From: Arthrobacter sp. HY1533
GTDB taxonomy: Bacteria; Actinomycetota; Actinomycetes; Actinomycetales; Micrococcaceae
NCBI RefSeq assembly: GCF_027568515.1
Contig: NZ_JANKZF010000006.1
Coordinates: forward strand, 204,623-268,622
DNA: 64,000 nt
Reading direction: 5' to 3'
Position 1 is the stretch's first letter. Each line of letters begins with the position of its first letter. A model generated the notes under the pieces. That model was given only the letters and a program-made list of their open reading frames with translations. It searched no databases and was not told the DNA's origin. Of this stretch, positions 54,490-62,982 are shown piece by piece. The translations under genes were made by a program, and so were the position numbers.

Positions 54490-55410
54490 ATGGCACGCAA
54501 GGACCTCAACCACGTGGGAATGCCCGCGGCTCCCGGCTTCGCCAAATCGGCGGAACCGGTGAACCCGGCCGTGCAAATCGCGGCCGGCGCAGCGTTCGAC
54601 GAGAAGGGCCGGCCCGCGCCCGCCGTCCACAACATGCTGCTGCGGGCCGTGGAGGTGCAGCGCCCCCTGGTGTTGGCCAACCTGCGCCGGCTGCGCAAGC
54701 GCCACCCGAATGCCACCGCCTTTGAACTGAGCCAGCGGCTGGAGCGCGACTTCCTCTCCGGCATGGGCACCGGCGGCGCCGCCATCGGTGCCACCGCCAT
54801 CATCCCCGGCGTGGGAACCATCGCCGCGCTGGGCATTTCGGCCGCCGCCACCGTCGTGTTCCTGGAGGCCACGGCCCTCTACGCCCAGTCCATTGCCGAG
54901 CTGCACGGGGTGCGGCTGCAGGACCCCGAAAGTGCCCAGGTCATGGTCATGGCGATCATTTTGGGGGACGAGGGCCTGGCCATGCTGCAGGGACTGACCG
55001 GGCACGCCCTCGGCACGGGGCGCACCCCCATGCAGGCATGGGGCAAAAGCGTAAGCAAGAGCGTTCCGCTGACTGCCATCAAGGGCATCGTGGCACCCAT
55101 GCAGAAAATGTTCCTGAAGAAGATGGCCGCCAAGGGCAGCGCCTCAATCGTTGGCAGGGCCCTGCCGTTCGGTATCGGCGCGGCCGTGGGCGGCGTGGGC
55201 AACTACATGATGGGCCGTGCCGTGATTGCCTCGGCCCAGCGCGCCTTCGGCCCCGCGCCGATGGAAATTCCGCCGCTGCTGTTGGCCGAGCTTGAAGCCA
55301 CGCGGCGGGTGCCCAAGGCCCCGAAGCCGCCCAAGGTGCCGAAGGCGCTCAGGGGCCGGACACCGAATCCCGTGCCCCAGATACCGCCCGTCCCGCGCCA
55401 GCCCAACTGA
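54490..55410 (+). CDS. Hypothetical protein with Gly/Ala-rich hydrophobic core
   Basis: A 306-residue protein. A soluble helical N-terminus (ANLRRLRKRHPNATAFELSQ) is followed by Gly/Ala-rich hydrophobic stretches (about 100-140, GGAAIGATAIIPGVGTIAAL; and 225-250). The C-terminal tail is proline- and lysine-rich (KPPKVPKALRGRTPNPVPQI). The layout recalls EcsC-like proteins but I see no firm signature. GGGGAAATC stands before the ATG and a -10-like TACCCT lies at 54459-54464. Confidence 0.75.
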   Translation: MARKDLNHVGMPAAPGFAKSAEPVNPAVQIAAGAAFDEKGRPAPAVHNMLLRAVEVQRPLVLANLRRLRKRHPNATAFELSQRLERDFLSGMGTGGAAIGATAIIPGVGTIAALGISAAATVVFLEATALYAQSIAELHGVRLQDPESAQVMVMAIILGDEGLAMLQGLTGHALGTGRTPMQAWGKSVSKSVPLTAIKGIVAPMQKMFLKKMAAKGSASIVGRALPFGIGAAVGGVGNYMMGRAVIASAQRAFGPAPMEIPPLLLAELEATRRVPKAPKPPKVPKALRGRTPNPVPQIPPVPRQPN

Positions 55411-55463
55411 GACTGCAGCTCATGACGTTTTGGCTGAGGCAGAGCGTCATGTGCTGCAGTCTC
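55409..55463. terminator. Bidirectional terminator
   Basis: GAGACTGCAGC (55409-55419) pairs with GCTGCAGTCTC (55453-55463) and the stem continues as CATGACG/CGTCATG after one T-T mismatch; loop of 17 nt. It lies between convergent genes. Confidence 0.8.
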
Positions 55464-55474
55464 GGCGAGCCGGC

Positions 55475-56764
55475 CTAGCCGAAAACGAGCGTCGCGACGG
55501 TGAAGATGGCCAGTCCCGCCAGGGATCCAACCACTGTGCCGTTGATGCGGATGAACTGCAGGTCCTTGCCCACCTGGAGTTCGATCTTCTGGCTGGTCTC
55601 CTCGGCGTCCCAACGCTCCACGGTGTCGGTGATGAGCGAGGTGATCTCGTGCTTGTACGTGCCAACGAGGTACGCGGCGGCATCCGAGATCCACTTGTTG
55701 GCCTTGGCCCCCAGCTCGGCGTCGGAGACCAGGCGCTGGCCGAATTCCTGCACGGCACCAACAAACTTCACGCGCAGCTCCGAGTTGGGGTCCTCCACGG
55801 CGTCGTTGAGGGCCGATTTCAGCGTCTCCCAGGTGCGCCCGGCCAGTTCGCGGACCTCGGGATCGCCCAGCACCTGCGCCTTGATGGATTCGGCCTTGGC
55901 AATCATGGCGGGGTCGTGCTGGAGTTCCTGGGCCAGGTCCTTCAAGTATTCATCGAGTTTCCGGCGGACCTCGTGGTCCGGGTTGTCGCGCACCGCCACG
56001 GCAAATTTGTAGATTTCGGTGTAGATCTTGTCGCCCACCAGGCCGTCCACGAACTGCGGCACCCAGCTGGGGGAGCGGTCGGAGACCAGCCCTGAAATGG
56101 TGTTGTGGTTGGCGCGGATCCACGTGGTGGAACGGTCAACGAGCAGGTCCACCAGGGCATGGTGGTGGCCGTCGGCGAAGATCCGCTCGGCGAGCCGACC
56201 CACGGGCGGGCCCCACGGCGGCTCGAGCACATGCTTGCGCACCATGGCCTCGATGACGTCCTGGACGTCGTCGTCCTTGAGCACGGCCATGGCCCCGCGG
56301 ATAGCGGCTGCGCCCTCGCTTGCCACGCGCTCGGCACTCTCCGGTTTGGACAGCCAGCCACCGAGCTTCTGCGCGATCTGCGTGCTGGCCAGCTTGGCCG
56401 ACACCACGTCCTCCGACAGGAAATTGGTCTCCACGAATTCGGCCAGCGAGGAGCCGATCTCGTCCTTGCGGTTGGGGATGATGGCAGTGTGCGGGATCTT
56501 GATGCCCATGGGGTGCTTGAACAGCGCCGTCACGGCAAACCAGTCGGCCAGGGCGCCCACCATGCCGCCCTCGGCCGCGGCGCGGACGTAGGCCAGCCAC
56601 GGGTAGTGCTCCTGCAGGGCAAAGGCCACGCAGAACACCACGGCCATGAACACCAGCAGGCCCAGCGCAATGTTCTTCATCCGCCGCAGGGCCGCAGCCT
56701 TTTGCACATCGGATGCCGAAGCCGGTTTTGCCGTTGCGGGGCCAAGCTGTTGTGTTTGAGCCAT
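55475..56764 (-). CDS. DUF445 membrane protein
   Basis: A 429-residue protein with a membrane helix near the N-terminus (about 32-50, ALGLLVFMAVVFCVAFAL), a long helical soluble region, and another hydrophobic helix at the C-terminus (GSLAGLAIFTVATLVFG). The DUF445 hallmark GGMVGALADWFAVTALFKHP lies at about 66-85. The start at 56764 is leaderless: TACGCT on the minus strand ends six bases upstream. Function unknown. Confidence 0.88.
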   Translation of the reverse strand: MAQTQQLGPATAKPASASDVQKAAALRRMKNIALGLLVFMAVVFCVAFALQEHYPWLAYVRAAAEGGMVGALADWFAVTALFKHPMGIKIPHTAIIPNRKDEIGSSLAEFVETNFLSEDVVSAKLASTQIAQKLGGWLSKPESAERVASEGAAAIRGAMAVLKDDDVQDVIEAMVRKHVLEPPWGPPVGRLAERIFADGHHHALVDLLVDRSTTWIRANHNTISGLVSDRSPSWVPQFVDGLVGDKIYTEIYKFAVAVRDNPDHEVRRKLDEYLKDLAQELQHDPAMIAKAESIKAQVLGDPEVRELAGRTWETLKSALNDAVEDPNSELRVKFVGAVQEFGQRLVSDAELGAKANKWISDAAAYLVGTYKHEITSLITDTVERWDAEETSQKIELQVGKDLQFIRINGTVVGSLAGLAIFTVATLVFG

Positions 56765-56770
56765 GATGCA

Positions 56771-56780
56771 AGCGTAGCGT
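56771..56780. promoter_or_regulatory. Two overlapping, opposite -10 elements
   Basis: AGCGTAGCGT reads as TACGCT on the minus strand (56771-56776) for DUF445 and as TAGCGT on the plus strand (56775-56780) for the phosphodiesterase. Each ends exactly six bases before its start codon. Confidence 0.6.
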
Positions 56781-56786
56781 GGTGCC

Positions 56787-57659
56787 ATGAACGTTCAGAT
56801 CTACGCCCACCGAGGCTCCAGCGCCGCCTTCGCCGAGCACACCCGCGCCGCCTATTTGCAGGCCATTGACGACGGCGCCGACGGGGTCGAGTGCGACCTC
56901 CACCTCACGGCGGACGGCCACCTGGTCCTGCTCCACGACGACGACGTGGACCGCACCTCTGACGGCACCGGCGCCGTCGCGGAGCTGACCCTGGCGCAGC
57001 TGCGGGGGCTGGACTTCGCCTCCTGGCACGGCGCGCCCATTCCGCCCGGATACGGCACAATCCCCGAACAGCTGCTCACGCTGCCCGAGCTTTTGGACGT
57101 GCTGGCCGGCGCAGGCCGCCCCCTGGGCCTGGCCATCGAGTTCAAGTACGGGGCAGACTTTGACCCGGGGCTGGTCGACGCCGCCCTGGACACGCTGCGC
57201 CTGCGCGGCTGGGACCCGGAGACGTCCGTGGCCGGCAACACCAGCGTCTCGTTCATGAGCTTCCACCCCGGGGCCGTCCAGTATTTGGCCGAGCATGTCC
57301 CGGCGGCCGTGCTCTGCCAGCTCCTGGAGGAGGTGGACGTCGCGGAGGTGCGCGAAGAGCTCGACGTGGGTGCCGCCGTCGGGCATGCCGCAGCATTCCT
57401 GCTGCGCCGCGCCATGGCCGCCGGTGAGAAGCTGATTGACGACGGCGTGGCGCGCCTTGCCGGACCCGGCGTCGAGTACCTGCGGGCGAACCCGGGCAAC
57501 GGGGAACGGTGGGTGCGGGCCGGCCGCACCCTGCGGGTGTGGACAGTGGATACGGCAGAAGACCTGGCGCTGTGCGTGGCCGCGGGTGTTGCCGAGGTGA
57601 CCACAAACAGGCCGCGGGAGATCCGGGAATTGCTGGGGGCACCCCTTGACGGCGTGTGA
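56787..57659 (+). CDS. Glycerophosphodiester phosphodiesterase
   Basis: Hydrolyses glycerophosphodiesters to glycerol 3-phosphate and an alcohol. The 290 residues begin with the GDPD motif YAHRGSSAAFAEHT (His8, Arg9); the metal site VECDLHLTADGHLVLLHDD follows (Glu35, Asp37, His50). No signal peptide, so the cytoplasmic UgpQ-like type. It starts without a Shine-Dalgarno sequence and is followed 12 bp later by the GH15 gene. Confidence 0.92.
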   Translation: MNVQIYAHRGSSAAFAEHTRAAYLQAIDDGADGVECDLHLTADGHLVLLHDDDVDRTSDGTGAVAELTLAQLRGLDFASWHGAPIPPGYGTIPEQLLTLPELLDVLAGAGRPLGLAIEFKYGADFDPGLVDAALDTLRLRGWDPETSVAGNTSVSFMSFHPGAVQYLAEHVPAAVLCQLLEEVDVAEVREELDVGAAVGHAAAFLLRRAMAAGEKLIDDGVARLAGPGVEYLRANPGNGERWVRAGRTLRVWTVDTAEDLALCVAAGVAEVTTNRPREIRELLGAPLDGV

Positions 57660-57671
57660 TTGCATGGAAGC

Positions 57672-59516
57672 ATGGCATCGAGAATTGAAGATTATGCACT
57701 CCTTTCCGATCTGCACGCCGGCGCCCTGATCGGCCGGGACGGGAGCATCGACTGGCTCTGCTTCCCCCGTTTTGACTCGCCGGCGGTGTTCACGGCCCTG
57801 CTGGGCACCGAAGACCACGGCCGCTGGCTCATGGCACCCGCCCACCCGGAGGCGGCCGTTGAACGCCGCGCCTACATGGGCCGCACCTTTGTCCTGGAAA
57901 CCTTGTGGAGGACGCCTGGCGGAACTGCCCGCATCACAGACTTCATGCCCGTGGGGGACCGGCGCGCCTCCATTGTGCGCCGCATCGACGGCCTGAGTGG
58001 AAGCGTCGAGTTCACCCAGGAGATCACCGTCCGCCCCGGCTACGGCAAGGTGCTGCCGTGGGTGCGGCGCGTGGATGAGGAGGACGGCTCAGAGGCCATT
58101 GTGGCCGTGGCCGGGCCGGACGCCATGGTGCTGCGAGGTGATGAGCTGCCCGAGTCCAGCGACCACCGGCACACCGGAAAATTCACTGTGGCCGCAGGGG
58201 AGCGGGTGCAGCAGGAGCTCATTTGGTACCCGTCGCACCGCCCGGTTCCGCCGCCCATCGACATTGACCGCGCGCTGACGCAAACCGCCGCGTACTGGGA
58301 CCGCTGGGCCGAGCGCTACAACCAGGACGGCAAGTACGCCTCCATTGTGGAGCGCTCCCTGCTGGTGCTGCGCGCGCTGACCCACGGGGACACCGGCGGC
58401 ATTGTTGCGGCCCCCACCACCTCGCTGCCCGAGGATTTCGGCGGCGCCCGGAACTGGGACTACAGGTTCTGCTGGCTGCGGGATGCGGCCCTGACCCTGG
58501 AGGCCATGCTGACCCACGGCTACGCGGACGAGGCGCTGAAGTGGCGGGACTGGCTACTGCGTGCCGTGGCCGGGGATCCCGAGGACCTGCAAATCATGTA
58601 TGGGCTCTCCGGTGAACGGGACCTCAGCGAGGGGGAGCTGGGGCACCTGCCCGGCTACGAGGGTGCCCTGCCGGTGCGGATCGGAAACGGCGCCGTGGGC
58701 CAGTACCAGGCCGACGTTGTGGGCGAGGTGCTCGTGGCATTGGAGAAGCTGCGCCTGGGCGGCGGGCACGAGGACCATTTCTCCTGGCCATTGCAGCAGG
58801 CCATGCTGGGCTTTGTGGAAAAGCACCTGGCCGCCAAGGACCACGGCATCTGGGAGATGCGCGGCGAATTGCTCCACTTCACCCATTCACGCGTCATGAT
58901 GTGGGCAGCGTTCGACTGCGGCGTGCGGGCCGTGCGCGACCACGGCCTGTCCGGGCCCGCGGAACGCTGGGAGGAACTCCGCGACGCACTGCGCGCCGAA
59001 ATCATGGAGTACGGCTTCAACAAGGAGCTGAACTCCTTCACCCAGACCTACGGCGGGACTGCCACGGACGCGTCCCTGCTGGTCATCCCGCAGGTGGGCT
59101 TTGTGCCGTACACCTCCCCGGAGATGCTGGGAACTGTGGACGCCATGGAGCGGGAACTTCTGGACAGCCACGGCCTGATCCTTCGCTACCGCACGGAGAG
59201 TGGCCTGGACGGGCTGGAACCCGGCGAGCACCCGTTCCTGGCCTGCTCGTTCTGGCTGGTTGAACAGTACGCACACACGGGCCGGCGCAAGGATGCCGTG
59301 GCACTCATGGACAAGCTGGTGGGCCTGGCCAACGAGCTGGGGCTGCTCAGTGAGGAGTTCGACATGGAACAGGGCCGGATGGCCGGGAACTTCCCGCAGG
59401 CCTTCTCGCACCTGGCGCTGGTCCGTGCCGCCGACGCCCTGCACGGCACCGAGCACCTGAGCCTGTCCAGCGAGCCCATCGACACCCACACCATGCCCAT
59501 CGTCGTCCCGCGGTGA
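57672..59516 (+). CDS. Glycoside hydrolase family 15 (trehalase/glucoamylase type)
   Basis: A 614-residue GH15 protein: N-terminal beta-sandwich (IEDYALLSDLHAGALIGRDG, WLCFPRFDSPAVF) and an alpha6/alpha6 barrel. Active-site region GGARNWDYRFCWLRDAAL; the general acid lies in WEMRGELLHFTHSRVMMW (about 395) and the base in EEFDMEQGRMAGNFPQAFSH (about 561). This cytosolic actinobacterial form includes the mycobacterial trehalase, so trehalose is a likely substrate, but glucoamylase-like action is possible. ATG 57672 begins the conserved MASRIEDYALL. Confidence 0.9.
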   Translation: MASRIEDYALLSDLHAGALIGRDGSIDWLCFPRFDSPAVFTALLGTEDHGRWLMAPAHPEAAVERRAYMGRTFVLETLWRTPGGTARITDFMPVGDRRASIVRRIDGLSGSVEFTQEITVRPGYGKVLPWVRRVDEEDGSEAIVAVAGPDAMVLRGDELPESSDHRHTGKFTVAAGERVQQELIWYPSHRPVPPPIDIDRALTQTAAYWDRWAERYNQDGKYASIVERSLLVLRALTHGDTGGIVAAPTTSLPEDFGGARNWDYRFCWLRDAALTLEAMLTHGYADEALKWRDWLLRAVAGDPEDLQIMYGLSGERDLSEGELGHLPGYEGALPVRIGNGAVGQYQADVVGEVLVALEKLRLGGGHEDHFSWPLQQAMLGFVEKHLAAKDHGIWEMRGELLHFTHSRVMMWAAFDCGVRAVRDHGLSGPAERWEELRDALRAEIMEYGFNKELNSFTQTYGGTATDASLLVIPQVGFVPYTSPEMLGTVDAMERELLDSHGLILRYRTESGLDGLEPGEHPFLACSFWLVEQYAHTGRRKDAVALMDKLVGLANELGLLSEEFDMEQGRMAGNFPQAFSHLALVRAADALHGTEHLSLSSEPIDTHTMPIVVPR

Positions 59517-59550
59517 CGCAGTTGCGCCGTGCGCATGAAAGCATGGAGCC

Positions 59551-60366
59551 ATGAAACTAAGGGACTCGCCGGCAGCCAGGATTGGCGCCTCAATCGCCAT
59601 CGCCACCGGCCTGTACGGGGTGTCGTTTGGCGCGTTGTCAGTTGCGTCGGGGATGACGTTCTGGCAGACCATGGTGCTGAGCCTGCTGCTCTTCAGCGGC
59701 GGATCGCAATTTGCCTTCATTGGTGTCATCGCCGCCGGCGGCACGGGCGTCGCCGCCATGAGCGCCTCGGCGCTGCTGGGCATCCGCAACGGCGTCTACG
59801 GCATGCAGCTCAACGCGCTGCTGCGGCCCAAGGGCTGGCGCCGCTTTGCCGCCGCGCACGTCACGATCGACGAATCCACCGCCACAGCCACCGGCCAGAG
59901 CGACCCTGGCGAGCAGGCGCGCGGCTTCTGGGTTGCCGGGGTCGGCATATTCCTGTTGTGGAATATTATGACGGCCGTGGGCGCCGTCATTGGCGACGCC
60001 CTGGGCGACCCCAAGCAGTGGGGACTTGACGGGGCCGCCGTCGCCGCGTTCCTGGGCCTGCTGTGGCCGCGGATCAAGGCATTCCAGCCCGCCACCATCG
60101 CCGTGGTCTGTGCCGTGGTGACACTGCTGGCTGTGCCGTTCGTCCCGCCCGGCGTGCCCATCCTGGTCGCCGCGCTCGTGGCCGGGCTGATCGGGTGGTT
60201 CCGCAACGGAGCCACGCCGGAGCACGCCCCGGGCCACGTTGGCGACGGCATGGAGCCTGACATTGAGCCGTACAAGCACGACGCCGGCACGCGGCACCCG
60301 CAGCACGCGCCGGCCGGCGACGTGGACAAGTCCCGCCACGCCGCGGGCAAGGGGGAGACGAAATGA
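59551..60366 (+). CDS. azlC: AzlC-family branched-chain amino acid exporter, large subunit
   Basis: A 271-residue membrane protein. AzlC motifs: ATGLYGVSFGALSVASG, LLLFSGGSQFAFIGV, ALLGIRNGVYGMQL. The C-terminal 45 residues form a hydrophilic His/Asp-rich tail (HAPGHVGDGMEPDIEP) not usual in the family, perhaps metal-binding. It overlaps azlD by ATGA. Together they export branched-chain amino acids in Bacillus. Confidence 0.9.
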   Translation: MKLRDSPAARIGASIAIATGLYGVSFGALSVASGMTFWQTMVLSLLLFSGGSQFAFIGVIAAGGTGVAAMSASALLGIRNGVYGMQLNALLRPKGWRRFAAAHVTIDESTATATGQSDPGEQARGFWVAGVGIFLLWNIMTAVGAVIGDALGDPKQWGLDGAAVAAFLGLLWPRIKAFQPATIAVVCAVVTLLAVPFVPPGVPILVAALVAGLIGWFRNGATPEHAPGHVGDGMEPDIEPYKHDAGTRHPQHAPAGDVDKSRHAAGKGETK

Positions 60367-60674
60367 GCCTGTGGTGGTGGCTGCTGGTGGCCGTTGTGTT
60401 GTCTTACCTGACCAAGCTCTTGGGCTACCTGGTCCCGGCCAAGGTGTTGGCCAACCCGCGGATGAGCCGCGTGGCGGGGACCCTGACCATTGGGCTCCTG
60501 GCGTCCCTGACAGTGGTCAATGCCGCCGCGAGCGGCACGTCAGTGGTGCTGGATGCGCGGATCGGCGCCCTGCTCGCGGCGGGCATTGCCTTGTGGTTCA
60601 AGGCGCCGTTCCTGGTGGTGGTGATGGCCGGAGCGGCTGCGGCGGCCGGGCTACGGCTGTTGGGCTGGCCCTGA
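60363..60674 (+). CDS. azlD: AzlD-family exporter, small subunit
   Basis: A 103-residue protein with three to four helices (LWWWLLVAVVLSYLTKLLGY, FKAPFLVVVMAGAAAAAGLR), typical of AzlD. Its last 24 bases overlap the end of the convergent next gene. Confidence 0.88.
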   Translation: MSLWWWLLVAVVLSYLTKLLGYLVPAKVLANPRMSRVAGTLTIGLLASLTVVNAAASGTSVVLDARIGALLAAGIALWFKAPFLVVVMAGAAAAAGLRLLGWP

Positions 60675-61226
60675 GCTGTCGCCCGGCTGCTGGGCGTACT
60701 GCGGGGAGTACTGCGGCTGCGCATACTGCTGCTGGAAGCCCTGGCCGTACTGCTGCATGTACATCTTCTGTTCGGGGGACATGTAGGCCGGGCCCAGGTA
60801 CCGGGCGTCACCGTAGGACAGGATCGAGGCAAACACCACGGGGACAAACACCAGTCCCACGGTGTAGGCGGCATCCTTGCCAAAGGACTTGGCCAGGTCG
60901 TTCAGGGAGACGATTGCCCAGTAGACGCCTGCGTAGGGAATGAACTGCAGCCAGAAGCTGGACGCCGGGCGGCCCGAGATCTTCACAATGATCCAGGAGT
61001 TGTAGAACGGCACAAAGGCCGCCCACTTCGGGTGCCCGGCCTTGCTGAAGACCCCGGCCCAGGAGAACCCGCTGGCCAGCCAGACAACGGCAATGATGAG
61101 CGCGTAGATGCCCATGATCAAAAACATGAGGCCAAGGGCGGCGGCGGGGTCCATGGTGGATTCGCTGTAGGAGTCGTAGTCGCCGGGGGCAAGAGGGCGC
61201 ACGAGCGCCGGGAAGGAAAGGGGCAT
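60651..61226 (-). CDS. DUF5684-type membrane protein with Gln/Tyr-rich tail
   Basis: A 191-residue protein with about four helices (AALGLMFLIMGIYALIIAVV, FIPYAGVYWAIVSL, YTVGLVFVPVVFASILSYG). The loop KAGHPKWAAFVPFYNSWIIV is characteristic of DUF5684. The tail from about 160 is disordered and made of QQYAQPQYSPQYAQQ-type repeats. ATG 61226 is preferred because TATGGT lies seven bases upstream; ATG 61238 and ATG 61154 are alternatives. The 3' end overlaps azlD by 24 bp. Unknown function. Confidence 0.72.
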   Translation of the reverse strand: MPLSFPALVRPLAPGDYDSYSESTMDPAAALGLMFLIMGIYALIIAVVWLASGFSWAGVFSKAGHPKWAAFVPFYNSWIIVKISGRPASSFWLQFIPYAGVYWAIVSLNDLAKSFGKDAAYTVGLVFVPVVFASILSYGDARYLGPAYMSPEQKMYMQQYGQGFQQQYAQPQYSPQYAQQPGDSSGPAQQP

Positions 61227-61327
61227 GGAAGAAACCATATCCCGGACGGGAAATCTCCCCCATGGGGTGAACTGCCCATAATGGATGAAGGCGCCGGGGC
61301 AACCGGCAGCAACCCGAGGAGACATTC

Positions 61328-61660
61328 ATGATTGTGGCATTTTCAGTGGCCCCCAGCGGCACCCCCACGGACGCACCCGCGGGAACCGGCGACTCCGCCT
61401 CCGTCCACACCGCCGTTGCGGCAGCCGTGAAGATCGTGCGCGAATCGGGGCTGCCCAACCACACCGGCTCCATGTTCACCGAGATCGAGGGTGAGTGGGA
61501 TGAGGTAATGGACGTGGTCAAGCGAGCCACCGAGGCCGTGGGCCGCTACGGATCCCGCGTCTCCCTGGTGCTCAAGGCAGACATCCGCCCCGGGCACACG
61601 GGTGAGATCAGCGGCAAAGTTGAGCGGCTGGAAGGCGCGCTGAACGCACAGGGTGAGTAG
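61328..61660 (+). CDS. Thiamine-binding protein (MTH1187/YkoF-like, DUF77)
   Basis: A 110-residue protein of the MTH1187/UPF0045 family. It has the strand MIVAFSVAPSGT, the helix SVHTAVAAAVKIVRESGL, then GSMFTEIEGEWDEVMDVVKR and RVSLVLKADIRPGHTGEI. Relatives bind thiamine-like ligands. GAGGAGA precedes the ATG and CATAAT (61279-61284) is a good -10. Confidence 0.87.
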   Translation: MIVAFSVAPSGTPTDAPAGTGDSASVHTAVAAAVKIVRESGLPNHTGSMFTEIEGEWDEVMDVVKRATEAVGRYGSRVSLVLKADIRPGHTGEISGKVERLEGALNAQGE

Positions 61661-61704
61661 CCGGCGTCGTGCCTAAGCCCTGTTGCGCACCACACCCGCG
61701 GGCC

Positions 61705-61710
61705 TACGCT
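61705..61710 (+). promoter_or_regulatory. -10 element for leaderless methyltransferase gene
   Basis: TACGCT ends six bases before ATG 61717; TTGCGC (61683-61688) is a possible -35 at 16 bp. Confidence 0.55.
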
Positions 61711-61716
61711 GGGGGC

Positions 61717-62385
61717 ATGGTTGATCATCGGAGCCGGCCCGGCTGGGTTGAGGTGGAGGATTTTCTGTCGGAAACGCTCGTGCAGGGCGGGCCCGGCATG
61801 GACGCGGTGGTGGGCAGCATTGACGCCGCCGGAATGCCACGGATCGAGGTGGCGCCAACGGCCGGGAAGCTGCTCATGCTGTTGGCCCGGATCGGCGGCG
61901 CCCGGCGGGTCCTGGAGATTGGCACGCTGGCCGGCTTCAGCACCATCTGGCTGGCCCGCGGAATGCCAAGCGACGGCCACCTCATCACGTGCGAGTTTCT
62001 GCCCGAACATGCGGCCGTGGCCCGGAGGAACATTGATGCCGCGGGCTACGGCCCCATGGTGGACATCCGCGTTGGTGCCGCCCTGGACACCCTGCCCACG
62101 CTTCTTGGCGGGGACCCGTACGACCTCGTTTTCATCGACGCGGACAAGGGCAACAACACCGAATACCTCAAGTGGGCGCTGAAGCTGACGCGCCCGGGCA
62201 GCGTGGTCGTCATGGACAACGTGGTCTGGGAGGGCACCATCCTGGACCCCGGCTCCGACGTGGATGCCGCTGCCATCCGGGCTGCCCTGGAATTCATGGG
62301 CGCCAGCCCCGAGCTTGAGGCCACCGCCATCCAGACGGCCGGCTCCAAGGGCTGGGACGGCTTCGCCATCGCCGTGGTGAAGTAG
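61717..62385 (+). CDS. SAM-dependent O-methyltransferase (COMT-like)
   Basis: A 222-residue class I methyltransferase of the cation-dependent O-methyltransferase family. SAM loop VLEIGTLAGFSTIWLA, metal-binding FIDADKGNNTEYLKWAL and VMDNVVWEGTI are present. Relatives methylate catechol-type substrates; the natural substrate here is unknown. The leaderless -10 supports ATG 61717 over the longer frame. Confidence 0.88.
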   Translation: MVDHRSRPGWVEVEDFLSETLVQGGPGMDAVVGSIDAAGMPRIEVAPTAGKLLMLLARIGGARRVLEIGTLAGFSTIWLARGMPSDGHLITCEFLPEHAAVARRNIDAAGYGPMVDIRVGAALDTLPTLLGGDPYDLVFIDADKGNNTEYLKWALKLTRPGSVVVMDNVVWEGTILDPGSDVDAAAIRAALEFMGASPELEATAIQTAGSKGWDGFAIAVVK

Positions 62386-62402
62386 CCGCCCGCGGGCTCG
62401 GC

Positions 62403-62408
62403 TACGCT
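62403..62408 (+). promoter_or_regulatory. -10 element for leaderless GNAT gene
   Basis: TACGCT ends six bases before ATG 62415. Confidence 0.55.
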
Positions 62409-62414
62409 GGCCGG

Positions 62415-62936
62415 ATGGACATCAAGCTGCGCCCAGCAATTCCCGAGGACGCCGAGGCAGTCATGCGCATGCACCTGCAATGCCATGAGGAAGCCTACGG
62501 GCGGCACCTGCCGCCTGAGTTTTTCGCCATGCGCAGGGCAACCCTGCCTGGCCGGGTGGATAATTTCCGCGTCGCGCTGGCGGCCGGAGATATTCCCATG
62601 CTTGCATATGATGGCCTCGGCCTTGTGGGCGTCGCAGGTTCCGGCGCCGCCCGGGACGCCGACGCCCCCGTGGGCCTTGAGCTGCGCTGGATTTACACAT
62701 TGGAACGCGTGCACGGCAGCGGCGCCGGCCAACTGCTGCTGGACGCCGTGATCGGCAGGGAGGCCGCCTATCTGTGGGTGCTCGAGGACAACCCCCGGGC
62801 CCAGGCTTTCTACGCCAGGAACGGTTTTGCCCTGGACGGCGCGGCCAAGGTGATGCCGCCGGAGTGGCACAGCCTGCCCGAGGTGCGCATGGTCCGTGAG
62901 TCCGTGCAGCAGCCCTCGACTACGCTTGCCAGGTGA
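62415..62936 (+). CDS. GNAT-family N-acetyltransferase
   Basis: A 173-residue GNAT protein: N-terminal strand IKLRPAIPEDAEAVMRMH, acetyl-CoA-binding segment ERVHGSGAGQLLLDAVIG (98-115) and the C-terminal DNPRAQAFYARNGFALDG. The substrate is unknown. It carries the promoter of the next gene in its last codons. Confidence 0.88.
   Translation: MDIKLRPAIPEDAEAVMRMHLQCHEEAYGRHLPPEFFAMRRATLPGRVDNFRVALAAGDIPMLAYDGLGLVGVAGSGAARDADAPVGLELRWIYTLERVHGSGAGQLLLDAVIGREAAYLWVLEDNPRAQAFYARNGFALDGAAKVMPPEWHSLPEVRMVRESVQQPSTTLAR
62921..62926 (+). promoter_or_regulatory. -10 element pointing to a leaderless GTG at 62933
   Basis: TACGCT ends six bases before GTG 62933. That GTG opens a 16-codon frame ending TGATG at the start of the next gene. 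Confidence 0.45.
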
Positions 62937-62982
62937 CTATTTCGCCGCTCCCGCCCCTTCGCCGCCGCTGCGGGAACTCCTG

